Positions 46,623 to 55,140 of a stretch of DNA of 64,000 nucleotides are shown one piece after another. The DNA is from an uncultured Burkholderiales bacterium. Lineage in GTDB: Bacteria; Pseudomonadota; Gammaproteobacteria; Burkholderiales; Burkholderiaceae_A. Location: the NCBI GenBank assembly GCA_937864175.1, contig CALMJH010000041.1, positions 186,001 through 250,000 on the forward strand, given 5' to 3'. Both the position numbers and the translations under genes were made by a program. How positions within the stretch are numbered: position 1 is the first letter of the stretch; each line of letters begins with the position of its first letter. The notes beneath the pieces were generated by a model. It was not told the origin of the DNA. It was given only the letters and a program-made list of their open reading frames with translations, and made no database searches.

Positions 46623-47738
46623 ATGTCAGACGTCGGAACCTTTTCTCGGCTTGCACCGAGCCAGGCTCAACTGCCGGTGCAAGCATATTTCAGCGAGGCG
46701 CTTCTTGCCCAAGAGCGCAGACACTGCTTCCAGGCAGGACCCGGCTATGTCGGACACCGGCTTATGGTGCCCCAGGCGGGTCAGTACAGCACCCTGGCCC
46801 ACGAGGACCATGGTCGTGTGCTAGTCCATGGCCCCAATGGCATCGAGGTCCTCTCCAACATCTGCCGTCACCGACAGGCCATCATGCTCGAAGGCCAGGG
46901 CCAGGTGGAGAACATCGTCTGCCCGCTTCACCGATGGACCTACGACCTCACCGGCCAGCTCATTGGGGCTCCCTTCTTCGACCAAGACCCCTGTCGCCAC
47001 CTTCAGCGTCAACCCCTCACCGAGTGGAACGGCCTGCTCTTCGAGGGGCCAGCAGCCCTTATCAATGAACTCTCGGAGGTGCCGTTTTTTGAGCGGCTCA
47101 ATTTTGAAGGGTACGTCCACGCCAAGACCCAGATCCACCACTGCCCATACAACTGGAAGAGTTTCATCGAGGTCTACATGGACGACTACCATGTTGTGCC
47201 CTTCCATCCGGGGCTTGGAAACTTCGTTGACTGCAAGGACCTTCGCTGGCACTTTGGCAGCCACTACAACATCCAGGCGGTTGGCATCACCCCGCTTATC
47301 CAAGCCGCGACACCCATCTACCAGCGCTGGCAGCAAGAGGTGCTCAGGCTCCACGATGGTCAGCTGCCCGAGTACGGCGCCATCTGGATGACCATCTACC
47401 CCAACATCATGGTGGAGTGGTATCCAAAGGTCCTGGTCGTCAGTCACCTCCATCCGGTCTCCCCGCAACAGACGGTCAACGTCGTCGAGTTTTACTATCC
47501 CGAGGAAATCGTCCACTTCGAGCCGTCCTACATGCAGGCCCAGCAGGCCGCCTACAACGAGACGGTCGTTGAGGACGATGAAATCGCCATTCGGATGGAC
47601 CGAGGCCGGGCCGCTCTGGCCAAGGCCGGGCGCAGCGAGACAGGCCCCTACCACTCTCCTCTTGAAGACGGCATGCTGCACTTCCACGAATACCTCCGCC
47701 GGCAACTCGGCGACACCGCCTTTCAACATCTCGACTAG
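46623..47738 (+). CDS. Rieske-type aromatic ring-hydroxylating oxygenase alpha subunit
   Basis: A 371-residue Rieske non-haem iron oxygenase. The Rieske [2Fe-2S] site is NICRHRQAIML...IVCPLHRWTYD (CXH and CXXH). The catalytic iron site is NWKSFIEVYMDDYHVVPFHP, giving the DX(4-5)H-type His pair, with a distal Asp later. The substrate is unknown; similar stand-alone genes sit beside the isoprenoid operon in Burkholderiales. No small subunit, ferredoxin or reductase gene is adjacent. sseA follows after 12 nt. Confidence 0.85.
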   Translation: MSDVGTFSRLAPSQAQLPVQAYFSEALLAQERRHCFQAGPGYVGHRLMVPQAGQYSTLAHEDHGRVLVHGPNGIEVLSNICRHRQAIMLEGQGQVENIVCPLHRWTYDLTGQLIGAPFFDQDPCRHLQRQPLTEWNGLLFEGPAALINELSEVPFFERLNFEGYVHAKTQIHHCPYNWKSFIEVYMDDYHVVPFHPGLGNFVDCKDLRWHFGSHYNIQAVGITPLIQAATPIYQRWQQEVLRLHDGQLPEYGAIWMTIYPNIMVEWYPKVLVVSHLHPVSPQQTVNVVEFYYPEEIVHFEPSYMQAQQAAYNETVVEDDEIAIRMDRGRAALAKAGRSETGPYHSPLEDGMLHFHEYLRRQLGDTAFQHLD

Positions 47739-47750
47739 GCCGGCCCAACG

Positions 47751-48608
47751 ATGAACCCACTGATTCGTCCAGACCAACTCATTGCGGAACCGGGTGATGT
47801 CGTCGTTATTGACGTCCGGCATGACCTCACCGACCCCACCTATGGCTTTCGGGCCTACGCAGAGGGGCACCTCCCAAATGCGGCCTTCTTGTCGGTTGAT
47901 GAGGACCTCAGCGGTGAGGCCTCCCCCCTCAATGGGGGACGGCACCCACTGCCCGACCAGCAGGCTTTTGCCAAACGCCTCGAGGCCCTGGGCGTTAACG
48001 AGAACACCCTGGTTGTGGGCTACGACAGCAGTGGTGGCAATTTCGCCGCCCGACTCTGGTGGCTGACCAGATGGGTTGGTCACCTGCGGGTTGCAGTCTT
48101 AGACGGGGGGATATCTGCCTGGCTTCGGGCCGGTGGTGGGCTCCAGACCAACGACTTCAAGCCCGCCCGCAAGGGCCATCTCAGCCTACGACCGACCCTC
48201 TGTCCCCGCTGGGATCTGCCCATGGTGGCCCAGTGGGTGAAGACCGGTGCCAATCCGGAAATTGGCTGCCTGCTCGATGCCCGACCCATTGAGCGGTATG
48301 CAGGCGAAACCGAGCCCTTTGATCCGGTCGCCGGACACATTCCAGGCGCGCTGAACCGACCCAATGCCCTGAACCTGGAGGCCGGTGGGTGCTTCAAGCC
48401 GCCCAGTGTCCTGCGTGAAGAGTTCCTACAACTGCTCGGCGACCGTGACCCCATGTCGGTTGTGCACAGCTGTGGGTCTGGCATCAATGCCTGCCACAAC
48501 CTGCTGGCGATGGAGACCGCAGGCCTGGTGGGCAGCGCCCTCTATGCGGGTTCTTGGAGTGAGTGGTGTGCAGACCCGGCCCGTCCGGTCGCCACCGGTC
48601 GACCCTAG
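47751..48608 (+). CDS. sseA: Sulfurtransferase (thiosulfate / 3-mercaptopyruvate type)
   Basis: A 285-residue two-domain rhodanese. The N-terminal domain has VVVIDVRHDLTDPTYG and the C-terminal domain ends its active-site loop in VHSCGSGINACHNLL, where the catalytic Cys begins CGSGIN, close to the CGSGVTA loop of mercaptopyruvate sulfurtransferases. Linker and GHIPGALNRP are typical. Probably co-transcribed with the Rieske oxygenase. Its TAG stop overlaps the stop of the convergent isomerase gene within CTAG. Confidence 0.85.
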   Translation: MNPLIRPDQLIAEPGDVVVIDVRHDLTDPTYGFRAYAEGHLPNAAFLSVDEDLSGEASPLNGGRHPLPDQQAFAKRLEALGVNENTLVVGYDSSGGNFAARLWWLTRWVGHLRVAVLDGGISAWLRAGGGLQTNDFKPARKGHLSLRPTLCPRWDLPMVAQWVKTGANPEIGCLLDARPIERYAGETEPFDPVAGHIPGALNRPNALNLEAGGCFKPPSVLREEFLQLLGDRDPMSVVHSCGSGINACHNLLAMETAGLVGSALYAGSWSEWCADPARPVATGRP

Positions 48609-49282
48609 ACGGCCGGAAGCCCCAGGTCGCCGGCTTCGCCAGGCGCATCGACCTGGCTGTAGGGATAGGCTGACCGAACCCAGTCGAGCCGAAGCAGCCG
48701 AGACTCAAGTCGGGCCATGGTGGTCAGGCCCGTCAGGTCGACCTTCATAATTCGAGCATTAAAGAGCTGCGGCATGAGAAGGCAGTCGGCCAGACCCGGC
48801 GTGTCCCCATGGCAGTAGTCCCCCGTCTGGGACTCTTGCAGGTGCTGCTCAAATTTCAGCAGGCCCTCGCGCACCCAGTGGGCATACCAGGCTGATCGCT
48901 GGTCCGCATCGAGCTGCAGGTTGCGACTCAGGTACTGCAGCGTCCGCAGATTGTTCAGTGGATGAATCTCGCAGGCAATCCACTGGGCCATGGCCCGCAC
49001 ACGGGCCCGTCCCACTGGATCGGCGGGCAGAAGAGCGGGCTCGGGCCGTGTCTCTTCGAGGTATTCAAGAATCGCCAGTGACTGCGTGAGAGACTGGCCA
49101 TCGATCTGCAGCAACGGCACAAGGCCATCTGGGTTGATGGCCTGAAAGCCCGCCTCCCGATGGGCGCCCGCCGGCAGGTCTACCGGCACGATGTCTGCTG
49201 TCAGTCCCTTGAAGGCCAGCCCCAGCCGCACCCGATACGCGGCCGATGAACGCCAATAACTAAAGAGCCGAGGCTGGGTCAC
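48605..49282 (-). CDS. Zeta-class GST: maleylacetoacetate / maleylpyruvate isomerase
   Basis: A 225-residue glutathione S-transferase of the zeta class. It has FSYWRSSAAYRVRLGLAFKG, the family signature SSXXSXRVR-like motif, then NPDGLVPLLQIDGQSLTQSLAILEYLE. Enzymes of this type isomerise maleylacetoacetate (tyrosine route) or maleylpyruvate (gentisate route). The adjacent hydrolase resembles the fumarylpyruvate type, which favours the second reading. Start is GTG 49282, 14 nt after the previous stop. Confidence 0.85.
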   Translation of the reverse strand: MTQPRLFSYWRSSAAYRVRLGLAFKGLTADIVPVDLPAGAHREAGFQAINPDGLVPLLQIDGQSLTQSLAILEYLEETRPEPALLPADPVGRARVRAMAQWIACEIHPLNNLRTLQYLSRNLQLDADQRSAWYAHWVREGLLKFEQHLQESQTGDYCHGDTPGLADCLLMPQLFNARIMKVDLTGLTTMARLESRLLRLDWVRSAYPYSQVDAPGEAGDLGLPAV

Positions 49283-49296
49283 CAGATCGTCCCGTC

Positions 49297-49995
49297 TCAG
49301 GAGACCTGCAGCCGAAGGTCGGGCAGTCCCGGTACGCTAGCCACCAGCAGATCGCCCCTGCTCACAGGCCCCACGCCCGCCGGAGTCCCCGTGTAAATCA
49401 GGTCGCCCGGCTGGATCTCCCATGCCTTGGAGAGCTCCGCGATGGTCTCAGCCACCGACCAGATCATCTGGCTGAACTCTCCCTTCTGACGGACCTCACC
49501 ATTGACAGTCAGTGAGATGCCCTGGTCGAGAAGACCCGGCAGGGACTCGACGGGCAGGAGAGGTCCGATGGGGGCGGCACGGTCGAAGGCCTTGCCAATC
49601 TCCCACGACTTGCCCTCTTTTTTCATCTGGGCCTGACGATCTCGGCGCGTCATGTCCAGACCAATCGCATAGCCCCAGATGGCTGCCGAGGCCTGCGAAA
49701 CACTGAGATTGGTGCCACCCGAGGACAGTCCCACCACCAGCTCCACCTCGTGGTGGCAGTCCTCGGTGGCCATGGGATAGGGCCACTGGGCCGTCTGGTC
49801 CCCCACCAAGAAGAGGGACTGGGGGGGTTTCATGAAGAAAAACGGGGGCTCACGACCACTGGCGCCCATCTCTACGGCATGGTCTGCATAGTTTCGACCG
49901 ACACAGAAGACCCGGTTAACGGCAAAGCCGCTAGACGCGGCGGCCGCCCCCCCCAGGGGCAACAAGACGGGACGAACGACGGGCAGTGCTTTCAT
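49297..49995 (-). CDS. Fumarylacetoacetate hydrolase family protein (fumarylpyruvate hydrolase-like)
   Basis: A 232-residue FAH-domain hydrolase. FCVGRNYADHAVEMGASGREPPFFFMKP is the conserved N-terminal block, ATEDCHHEVELVVGL holds the metal-binding Glu and His region, and GDLIYTGTPAGVGPVSRGD ends the domain. The short length is typical of fumarylpyruvate hydrolases rather than the 420-residue fumarylacetoacetase. It is upstream of the zeta GST in an operon, but no gentisate or homogentisate dioxygenase gene is nearby. GGAGAG precedes the ATG. Confidence 0.87.
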   Translation of the reverse strand: MKALPVVRPVLLPLGGAAAASSGFAVNRVFCVGRNYADHAVEMGASGREPPFFFMKPPQSLFLVGDQTAQWPYPMATEDCHHEVELVVGLSSGGTNLSVSQASAAIWGYAIGLDMTRRDRQAQMKKEGKSWEIGKAFDRAAPIGPLLPVESLPGLLDQGISLTVNGEVRQKGEFSQMIWSVAETIAELSKAWEIQPGDLIYTGTPAGVGPVSRGDLLVASVPGLPDLRLQVS

Positions 49996-50026
49996 GGGGC
50001 GCTCTCCTGAGCAGTCGATGGAAGAC

Positions 50027-51406
50027 TTAGAACGGAACCGGTGCGCCGAAGCCAGCGGCAGGGGCGTGGTTATCGAATTTTGTGAACTGCCCCAGGAAGG
50101 TCAGTCGAACCGTTCCGATGGGGCCGTTTCTTTGTTTGCCAATAATGATTTCGGCAACACCCTTGTCGGGCGAGTCGGGTCGATAGACCTCGTCTCGGTA
50201 AATAAACAAGATGAGATCGGCATCTTGTTCGATGGCGCCCGACTCACGCAGGTCACTCATGACAGGGCGCTTGTCGGTCCGCTGCTCCACTGTTCGGTTG
50301 AGCTGTGAGAGGGCAATGACGGGGCATTTCAGTTCTTTGGCGAGTCCCTTAAGGGACCGGGTAATCTCAGAAATTTCGGTGGTGCGATTCTCCCCGCCGC
50401 CTGTGCCGCTCATGAGCTGGATGTAGTCCACGATGATCATGCCCAGGCCACCACTCTGGCGGGCCAGACGACGTGCCCGGGACCGAAGCTCCAGGGGGTT
50501 GAGGCCGGGCGTCTCATCGATGTGGACCTGGGCGCCAGTCATCCGGCTGACGCAGCCCGTCAGGCGGTCCCAGTCATCCTCCTGCAGGCGGCCGGTTCGG
50601 AGTCGCTGGGCATCGATGCGCCCCACCGAACAGAGCATCCGAAGAGCCAGCTGCTCCGCCCCCATCTCCATGCTGAAGATGGCAATCGGCAGGCCGTGGT
50701 CGATTGCGACATGCTCCCCAATATTGAGAGCGAACGAGGTCTTGCCCATGCTGGGCCGCCCAGCCACGATGATGAGATCACCGGCATGCATGCCAGCCGT
50801 TTTTTGGTCTAGATCGACAAAGCCACTGGGCAGGCCAGTGACGTCCGAGGGATTGGGATTGTTGGCCAGTTCGTCGATGCGCTTGACGACCGTCTGAACA
50901 ATGTCATCAAAGGGCAGGAGAGCACCGCCCCCCCGAGAGCCCTCCTCGCCGATCTTGAAGATTCGGGTCTCGGCCTCATCAAGAATCTGCCGGGTCTCAC
51001 GGCCCTCAGGATTCAGGGCTGTGGTGGCGATCTCGTCACTGACCGAGACGAGCTGACGCAGAATTGCCCGGTCTCGGACGATCTCTGCATAGCGTCGTAT
51101 GTTAGCTGCAGAGGGGGTCTCCTGAGCCAGGCTGTTCAGATAACTCAGACCCCCGACCTCGTCTGCCCGCCCCAGAGACTGAAGGGTCTCGAAGACGGTG
51201 ACGACGTCGGCCGGCCTGGACTGCTCAATCAGCCGGCTGATGGCCTCAAAGATGATCCGGTGCTCGGCTCGGTAGAAGTCCCCGGCCCGAACGAAATCAC
51301 CGATGCGATCGAATGCCTGATTGTCGATGAGCAGCCCGCCCAGAACAGCCGCCTCTGCCTCAACAGAGTGGGGCGGCAGCCGAAGGGCTAGGGTCTGCTC
51401 ATCCAT
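50027..51406 (-). CDS. dnaB: Replicative DNA helicase DnaB
   Basis: Hexameric 5'-3' replication helicase, 459 residues. N-terminal domain starts LRLPPHSVEAEAAVLGGLLID. The RecA-like motor has the Walker A GRPSMGKTSFALNIGEHVA (about residue 213), the Walker B LGMIIVDYIQLM and ALSQLNRTVEQRTDKRPVMSDLRESGAIEQDADLILFIYRDE. No intein is visible. It lies 4 nt after rplI, in the rpsF-priB-rpsR-rplI-dnaB cluster. Confidence 0.97.
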   Translation of the reverse strand: MDEQTLALRLPPHSVEAEAAVLGGLLIDNQAFDRIGDFVRAGDFYRAEHRIIFEAISRLIEQSRPADVVTVFETLQSLGRADEVGGLSYLNSLAQETPSAANIRRYAEIVRDRAILRQLVSVSDEIATTALNPEGRETRQILDEAETRIFKIGEEGSRGGGALLPFDDIVQTVVKRIDELANNPNPSDVTGLPSGFVDLDQKTAGMHAGDLIIVAGRPSMGKTSFALNIGEHVAIDHGLPIAIFSMEMGAEQLALRMLCSVGRIDAQRLRTGRLQEDDWDRLTGCVSRMTGAQVHIDETPGLNPLELRSRARRLARQSGGLGMIIVDYIQLMSGTGGGENRTTEISEITRSLKGLAKELKCPVIALSQLNRTVEQRTDKRPVMSDLRESGAIEQDADLILFIYRDEVYRPDSPDKGVAEIIIGKQRNGPIGTVRLTFLGQFTKFDNHAPAAGFGAPVPF

Positions 51407-51410
51407 TCAT

Positions 51411-51863
51411 TTAGGCCGTCTCGCCGATGACGCGAACGGTGATGGTCACCACCACATCGGTATGGGGGGCGACCTCGACCGAATGCTCACCGATCATCTT
51501 GAGGGGGCCATCGGGCATGCGAATCTGCGCCTTGGCCACCTTGAGGCCCTTGATGGATAGGGCTTCGGCGACGTCAAAGTTGGTAACCGAGCCAAAGAGG
51601 CGTCCATCGACTCCCGCCTTCTGATTGACCTCGACGGTCAGGCCATTGAGCTGGGCGCCAAGGGCCTGGGCCTCGGCTAGTTTTTGGGCGGCAGCCTTCT
51701 CGAGCTCTGCACGACGGGCCTCGAAATCAGCGATGGCATCCTTGGTTGCCCGCCGGGCAACGCCCTGGGGAATAAGGAAATTGCGGGCATAACCGTCTTT
51801 GACGCGAACCACCTCACCGAGCTGACCCAGGTTGGCAACCTTTTCCAGAAGAATAACTTGCAT
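51411..51863 (-). CDS. rplI: 50S ribosomal protein L9
   Basis: 150 residues, full length for L9. [32 protein letters not shown] is the conserved N-domain, followed by the long connecting helix and the C-domain ([21 protein letters not shown]). GAGG precedes the ATG. It lies 14 nt after rpsR. Confidence 0.97.
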   Translation of the reverse strand: MQVILLEKVANLGQLGEVVRVKDGYARNFLIPQGVARRATKDAIADFEARRAELEKAAAQKLAEAQALGAQLNGLTVEVNQKAGVDGRLFGSVTNFDVAEALSIKGLKVAKAQIRMPDGPLKMIGEHSVEVAPHTDVVVTITVRVIGETA

Positions 51864-51877
51864 GATGACCTCGGCGA

Positions 51878-52153
51878 TTAATGGTTGTCGGTGAAGGCCA
51901 GCAGCGCCAGAAAGCGCGCACGCTTGATGGCCGTCGTCAGCTGACGTTGATATTTAGCACTGGTGCCGGTGATCCGAGCAGGAATGATCTTGCCTGTCTC
52001 GGTGACGTAGTCTCGCAGGGTATCGATGTCTTTGTAGTCAATCTGCTCGACGCCCTCGGCCGTGAACTTACAGACACGCTTGCGTTTGAAGAGTGCGGAT
52101 TGGGCGTTGCGCTTGGGGCGCTTCTTGTCAAAGGGTTTCTTGGTAAAAGCCAT
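51878..52153 (-). CDS. rpsR: 30S ribosomal protein S18
   Basis: 91 residues from [40 protein letters not shown] and [29 protein letters not shown] are the S18 core. CTGGAGA precedes the ATG. The track ORF starts too far upstream, inside priB. Its first 26 nt overlap the end of priB. Confidence 0.97.
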   Translation of the reverse strand: MAFTKKPFDKKRPKRNAQSALFKRKRVCKFTAEGVEQIDYKDIDTLRDYVTETGKIIPARITGTSAKYQRQLTTAIKRARFLALLAFTDNH

Positions 52154-52496
52154 TTTGGTTCTCCAGTTCGAAATCGGTGATGTAGAAGATGAGTCCGCCT
52201 GAGGATGTCGTCTGGTGTTCGGCCTCGGGTCTGGCTGCGCGGCGTGGGGCAAGAAAGCCTTGACACCGTACGACCTGTCCTGGGGTGAGGGCCTGCAGCC
52301 GGGTCACGATGTGTCCCACGGCCTTGGCTTGGGTCACAAAGGCCAGCCTGCGCTGTCCTCCCGCATGCTCCACTTCAGACTGGTGCCTGAGGGTGCAGTC
52401 CATTACCGGATGTCCGGTTGGGCCGACCCGAGTGATGCCGCGGTCTACCAGGCTCGCCGTCAGAACAACCTGGTTCTGAACGCCGGCCGACTTCAT
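52128..52496 (-). CDS. priB: Primosomal replication protein PriB
   Basis: A 122-residue OB-fold protein that helps restart replication with Pri[35 protein letters not shown] and [21 protein letters not shown] are typical of PriB. The C-terminus is about 15 residues longer than E. coli PriB and overlaps the rpsR start by 26 nt. Position between rpsF and rpsR is the standard one. Confidence 0.93.
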   Translation of the reverse strand: MKSAGVQNQVVLTASLVDRGITRVGPTGHPVMDCTLRHQSEVEHAGGQRRLAFVTQAKAVGHIVTRLQALTPGQVVRCQGFLAPRRAARPEAEHQTTSSGGLIFYITDFELENQNGFYQETL

Positions 52497-52522
52497 CCTT
52501 GTTTGGTCTCCGTCCTCCGTAT

Positions 52523-52894
52523 TTAGGCCGCAGCCGGAACTGCGTCACTCGCAACCTTGCGGGCCTCTTCACGCTGAATCACTTTCAGCATGGGGGAGGG
52601 ACCGGTCTGGGCTCTGGTCATCTTGACGACCAGGTGACGGAGAACCGCATCGTTGAATCGGAAGGCATGCTCGAGTTCGTCGAGCTCGGCCTGGCCACAC
52701 TCGATGTTCATCAGAACGTAGTGGGCTTTGGCGATCTTTTCGATGGGATAGGCCAGCTGACGACGGCCCCAGTCTTCGAGACGGTGGACCTTGCCGCCCT
52801 GGGCGCTAATGGTGGCGGTGTACTTCTCGATCATGGCCGGAACCTGTTCACTCTGGTCCGGATGAACGACAAAAACGACTTCATAGTGACGCAT
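52523..52894 (-). CDS. rpsF: 30S ribosomal protein S6
   Basis: About 123 residues from [49 protein letters not shown] and the [13 protein letters not shown] strand are the S6 core. The C-terminal tail is Ala-rich and neutral. The upstream track extension is leader sequence, not protein. First gene of the cluster; AGGAAGAAAGG precedes the ATG. Confidence 0.96.
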   Translation of the reverse strand: MRHYEVVFVVHPDQSEQVPAMIEKYTATISAQGGKVHRLEDWGRRQLAYPIEKIAKAHYVLMNIECGQAELDELEHAFRFNDAVLRHLVVKMTRAQTGPSPMLKVIQREEARKVASDAVPAAA

Positions 52895-53023
52895 GTGCGT
52901 AACGCCTTTCTTCCTGTGGTTAAAGCCACCCGGGTAGCGCATCCATCTGGCGGAGCCTTGGACAAGCGAAAGAGCCGGTGTAGCAGGGCCGCAAAGCATA
53001 CCAAAAAATGCGGTTTTTTGCCA
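52895..53023 (-). promoter_or_regulatory. Promoter and leader of the rpsF operon
   Basis: On the minus strand TGGCAA (53023-53018), 17 bp, TATGCT (53000-52995) with an extended TGG in front. The leader is about 95 nt and GC-rich, and contains CTACACCGGC. rpsF leaders in many bacteria carry a structured S6:S18 binding site with an essential CCG; whether this one folds that way was not tested. Confidence 0.5.
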
Positions 53024-53036
53024 GTTTTTTGCCCGA

Positions 53037-53993
53037 CTAGAGGGCGACCGGTGTCTTCAGGGGGCGTCCTTGCACGTGGGCCAACAGGTTCTCGGCAGCC
53101 AGCATGACCATGCGGCCCCTGGTGGCCCGCGATGAACTGGCAATGTGGGGCGTCAAGACTGCATTGTCCAGGGCTAGGAATCCGGCGTGCAGGGCCGGCT
53201 CGTTCTCAAAGACATCCAGGCCAGCGGCCCGAATCTGTCCCCGCTGCAAGGCATTGAGCAGGTCGGCATCGTTGACCACCCCACCGCGGGCGATGTTCAC
53301 GAGGCAGGCCGAGGGCTTCATCTGGGCAAGGTCTGCAGCCGTGATGAGGTGATGAGTAGCCTGCGAATAGGGCACCACAATGATGAGATGGTCGGACTCC
53401 GCCAGCAGCGTCTGTTTGTCGACGTACTGGGCCCCGTATTCCTGCTGGGCTTTGGATCGGTTGTGGTAGACCACCCGCATGTTAAAGCCCGCCGCCCGTC
53501 GGGCAATGGCACCACCAATTCGGCCCATGCCCAGGATGCCCAGCGTCGCCCCATGGACATCGACGCCCGTGAATTGGTCGAAGGCCCAGCCCTTCCATTG
53601 GCCCTGCCGAACGTATCGCTCCGACTCGCTCACGCGCCGTGCAGTGGCCATCAGGAGGGCCCAGCCAAAATCGGCCGTGGTCTCGGTTAGGACGTCGGGG
53701 GTATTGGACAGGGCGATGCCCCGGGCCTTGCAGGCCTGAGCATCGATGTTGTTAAAGCCCACCGCGCCGGTGGCAATCATTCGCAGCGATGGCGCCGCTG
53801 CGATGACGTCGCCATCGACCTTGTCCGCGACAGTACAGAAGAGGTAGTCGGCCTGGCCAATGGCTGCCATCAGGCCCTCTTTGGTAGTGGGCGTGTCGTT
53901 GGCCTGGTTATCGGTGATGTCAAAGTGACCGGCGAGGGCCTCGAGGGCCTCTGGGTAGATTCTTCGGGTAATGAGAAGTCGGGGTCTGGTCAT
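53037..53993 (-). CDS. D-2-hydroxyacid dehydrogenase (glyoxylate/hydroxypyruvate reductase type)
   Basis: A 318-residue NAD(P)H-dependent reductase. The Rossmann motif is [19 protein letters not shown]; catalytic residues are the Arg in [16 protein letters not shown], the Glu in GLDVFENEP and the His in LTPHIASSS. The N-terminal pattern ([38 protein letters not shown]) is closest to glyoxylate/hydroxypyruvate reductases. Precise substrate unproven. It is upstream of the rpsF promoter, with lutC next to it on the same strand. Confidence 0.87.
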   Translation of the reverse strand: MTRPRLLITRRIYPEALEALAGHFDITDNQANDTPTTKEGLMAAIGQADYLFCTVADKVDGDVIAAAPSLRMIATGAVGFNNIDAQACKARGIALSNTPDVLTETTADFGWALLMATARRVSESERYVRQGQWKGWAFDQFTGVDVHGATLGILGMGRIGGAIARRAAGFNMRVVYHNRSKAQQEYGAQYVDKQTLLAESDHLIIVVPYSQATHHLITAADLAQMKPSACLVNIARGGVVNDADLLNALQRGQIRAAGLDVFENEPALHAGFLALDNAVLTPHIASSSRATRGRMVMLAAENLLAHVQGRPLKTPVAL

Positions 53994-54022
53994 GGTGAGG
54001 GTCTTGGGGGGAGAAGAGAGGT

Positions 54023-54700
54023 CTAATCGTTTTCGAGCAGGAGCAGGTGGACCCGATAGGGGCCGTGAGCTCCCAGGACGAGGGTCTGCTCGATATCAGC
54101 AGTGCGAGACGGCCCCGAGATGAAATTCAAGGCACGAGGGGGCTGGCCAAGTTCAGCTCTTAACAAGTCAAAGACCGCCTCCATGTGACTGACCAGCCGA
54201 CTGGCTGGTACGACTGCGATGTGCGTCTCGGGCAGCAGGGTCATGGCCGCTGGCGTCTGAGGGCCCGAGACCATGGCCAGCGTACCGGTCTCGGCAATGG
54301 CGGCAAAGCAGCCTGTAATGCCCACCAGGTCGGGGGCCGGCTCGTCCCGAACGGGCGGCCGGTGCTCCACCACAAGCCCTGCGGACGCCCAGTCGAGATC
54401 AGCGAAGGCCGGCCAGGCGATAGCCTTGGGTTCGAGATGCTGGGACGCCAGGTAGCGGGCGACGGCCTGCGGGATCTGGCTGCGATCGGAGAGACGCTCC
54501 GTGCTGGCCGAGAGCTTGGCTGACTGCTGCTCAAAGCGCTGCAGCCTCTGGGCAACATCGACTGGCGGGAGGGGACCAACCGGATGCCGCTCGAGATAGG
54601 CCGAGGCCGCCTGGACCTGGTCGGACGAGGGCTCGGACTGGCGGCCAAGGGCGTGTCGTATGCGGGCGAAGATTCTCGCTTTTGCGGCATCAGTAGGCAT
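54023..54700 (-). CDS. lutC: LutC/YkgG family (LUD domain) protein
   Basis: A 225-residue LUD-domain protein. ITGCFAAIAETGTLAMVSGP and FISGPSRTADIEQTLVLGAHGP are the diagnostic blocks of LutC, a subunit of the LutABC lactate dehydrogenase complex. LutA and LutB are not adjacent here. AGAGGTGAC precedes the ATG. It may be co-transcribed with the hydroxyacid dehydrogenase 29 nt downstream, which would link it to 2-hydroxyacid metabolism. Confidence 0.88.
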   Translation of the reverse strand: MPTDAAKARIFARIRHALGRQSEPSSDQVQAASAYLERHPVGPLPPVDVAQRLQRFEQQSAKLSASTERLSDRSQIPQAVARYLASQHLEPKAIAWPAFADLDWASAGLVVEHRPPVRDEPAPDLVGITGCFAAIAETGTLAMVSGPQTPAAMTLLPETHIAVVPASRLVSHMEAVFDLLRAELGQPPRALNFISGPSRTADIEQTLVLGAHGPYRVHLLLLEND

Positions 54701-54816
54701 GTCACCTCTTTGTCAAAATGGGGCCAACCGACAGCCAGCGGACCCAAACGGCGTTACCATTTGTCTTTAAGTGTAAACAGGGTAACAGTCCCTGGATATT
54801 CGGAATTGACCCAATC

Positions 54817-55140
54817 ATGACTCACGTTGTTACTGAATCCTGCATCAAATGCCGATACACCGACTGTGTCGACGTCTGCCCAGTGGACTGCTTCCGCAAA
54901 GGCCCCAATTTTCTGGTCATCGATCCCGATGAGTGCATTGACTGCGCAGTCTGCATCCCCGAGTGCCCTGTCAACGCAATTTATGCTGAGGAAGACGTGC
55001 CAGACGACCAGCGAGAGTTCATCGCACTCAACGTTGAGTTGGCCAAGTCCTGGCCCAGCATCACCCGTTTAGAGCCCCATGCCGCCGACGCCGACGACTG
55101 GGCCAACGTCAAAGAGAAAAAACATCTGCTCGAACGATAA
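54817..55140 (+). CDS. fdxA: Ferredoxin FdxA (7Fe type)
   Basis: 107 residues, starting MTHVVTESCIKCRYTDCVDV. The first cluster motif is CIKCRYTDCVDVCPVDCF (the extra spacing typical of a 3Fe-4S site) and the second is CIDCAVCIPECPVNAI (4Fe-4S). The C-terminal extension EFIALNVELAKSWPSITRLE is typical of FdxA. The track's upstream start is not supported. fpr begins at the next base after its stop, so the two probably form an electron-transfer pair. Confidence 0.96.
   Translation: MTHVVTESCIKCRYTDCVDVCPVDCFRKGPNFLVIDPDECIDCAVCIPECPVNAIYAEEDVPDDQREFIALNVELAKSWPSITRLEPHAADADDWANVKEKKHLLER

Noticed and set aside
46821-48083. Minus-strand ORF of 420 codons
   Set aside because: Antisense to the Rieske oxygenase and sseA, both with intact motifs.
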